From positions 112,074 to 176,073 of the forward strand of contig JAGIAD010000014.1 of assembly GCA_017745075.1 (NCBI GenBank): a DNA stretch of 64,000 nucleotides. Direction: 5' to 3'. Below the pieces are notes generated by a model that saw only the letters and a list, made by a program, of their open reading frames with translations, ran no database searches and was not told the DNA's origin. Shown piece after piece: positions 63,827 through 64,000 of this stretch. The stretch is from Sphingobacteriaceae bacterium (GTDB taxonomy: Bacteria; Bacteroidota; Bacteroidia; Sphingobacteriales; Sphingobacteriaceae). Position 1 is the stretch's first letter. The number at the start of each line of letters is the position of its first letter. The translations under genes and the position numbers were made by a program.

Positions 63827-64000
63827 TTTTACTGTTTTTATTATATCGTCCCGTTTGTAATGGGGATGGATGAGAAAGGCGATTTTATCGCCGTTATACA
63901 TTGCACTGTGCATTACAAATGCACATCTCATTAATCCTCGTTACAAACCATAGCCGTTAACTTAATTTTCAAACTGCAGATTTTAAGTTGATTATTGAAC
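63827..64000. other. Spacer at the window end
   Basis: About 170 bases without a gene. A short imperfect hairpin 'tttgtaatggggatggatgagaaaggcgattttatcgccg' near 63855-63893 could end the preceding transcript. Confidence 0.35.

Overview
The window looks like chromosomal DNA of a Bacteroidota, most likely Sphingobacteriaceae and Pedobacter-like. The grounds are a type IX secretion plug-domain protein (41087-42364), a BamA-like lipoprotein of the TamL type (50550-52976), many periplasmic Gfo/Idh/MocA and DUF1080 proteins, promoters of the Bacteroidota form TTG-N19-TAnnTTTG (clear before tRNA-Cys and before the Rrf2 gene), and long AT-rich intergenic spaces filled with palindromic dispersed repeats. 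No phage, IS element, rRNA operon or CRISPR array is visible. The genus is an inference.

Layout. 1-3.4 kb: valS and a lipoprotein. 4.2-8.4 kb: Tat-type Gfo/Idh/MocA oxidoreductase, double DUF1080 (3-keto-disaccharide hydrolase family) protein, second Gfo/Idh/MocA, which fits periplasmic 3-keto-glycoside breakdown. 9.3-11 kb: an HSDR_N-like protein and holA. 11.1-16.7 kb: GH95-like glycosidase, then a two-gene unit with a beta-propeller dehydrogenase fused to a cupredoxin. 16.7-19.7 kb: five small unknown genes on the minus strand. 20-21.6 kb: ECF sigma factor, overlapping small gene and a ClpP paralogue. 21.7-24 kb: secreted protein with a phage tail-collar-like end, and an unknown gene. 24.2-25.7 kb: a 21-bp tandem repeat, then an HTH antitoxin/PIN toxin pair.

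25.8-31.0 kb is the most unusual part: a minus-strand, AT-rich run of five genes, in transcription order FRG-domain protein, HEPN-like protein (RNxxxH motif), ParB-like/HTH protein, Dam-type adenine methyltransferase and an unknown protein. The content resembles a defence island, but I do not recognise the combination as a named system.

31-36.4 kb: EVE protein, cation/proton antiporter, acyl-CoA thioesterase, an array of about 87-bp hairpin repeats, cytoplasmic alpha-amylase, GIY-YIG protein. 36.6-40.9 kb: a second sugar cluster on the minus strand (TIM-barrel isomerase, ApbE, Tat-type Gfo/Idh/MocA, SUMF1-type protein). 41-47.5 kb: type IX plug-domain protein, ABC-F ATPase, Rrf2 regulator with a twin operator shared with an NAD(P)-binding protein, and pyrD. 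47.5-53.5 kb: AlkD-like protein, a secreted trimeric-tail-like protein, a 56-residue basic protein, tRNA-Cys, SpoU methyltransferase, TamL and a 2H phosphoesterase. 53.6-54.6 kb: two successive tandem duplications without genes. 54.6-64 kb: patatin/outer-membrane barrel protein, TspO, M28 peptidase, an M16-like remnant, an RsbQ-like hydrolase and a large secreted PHP-like protein.
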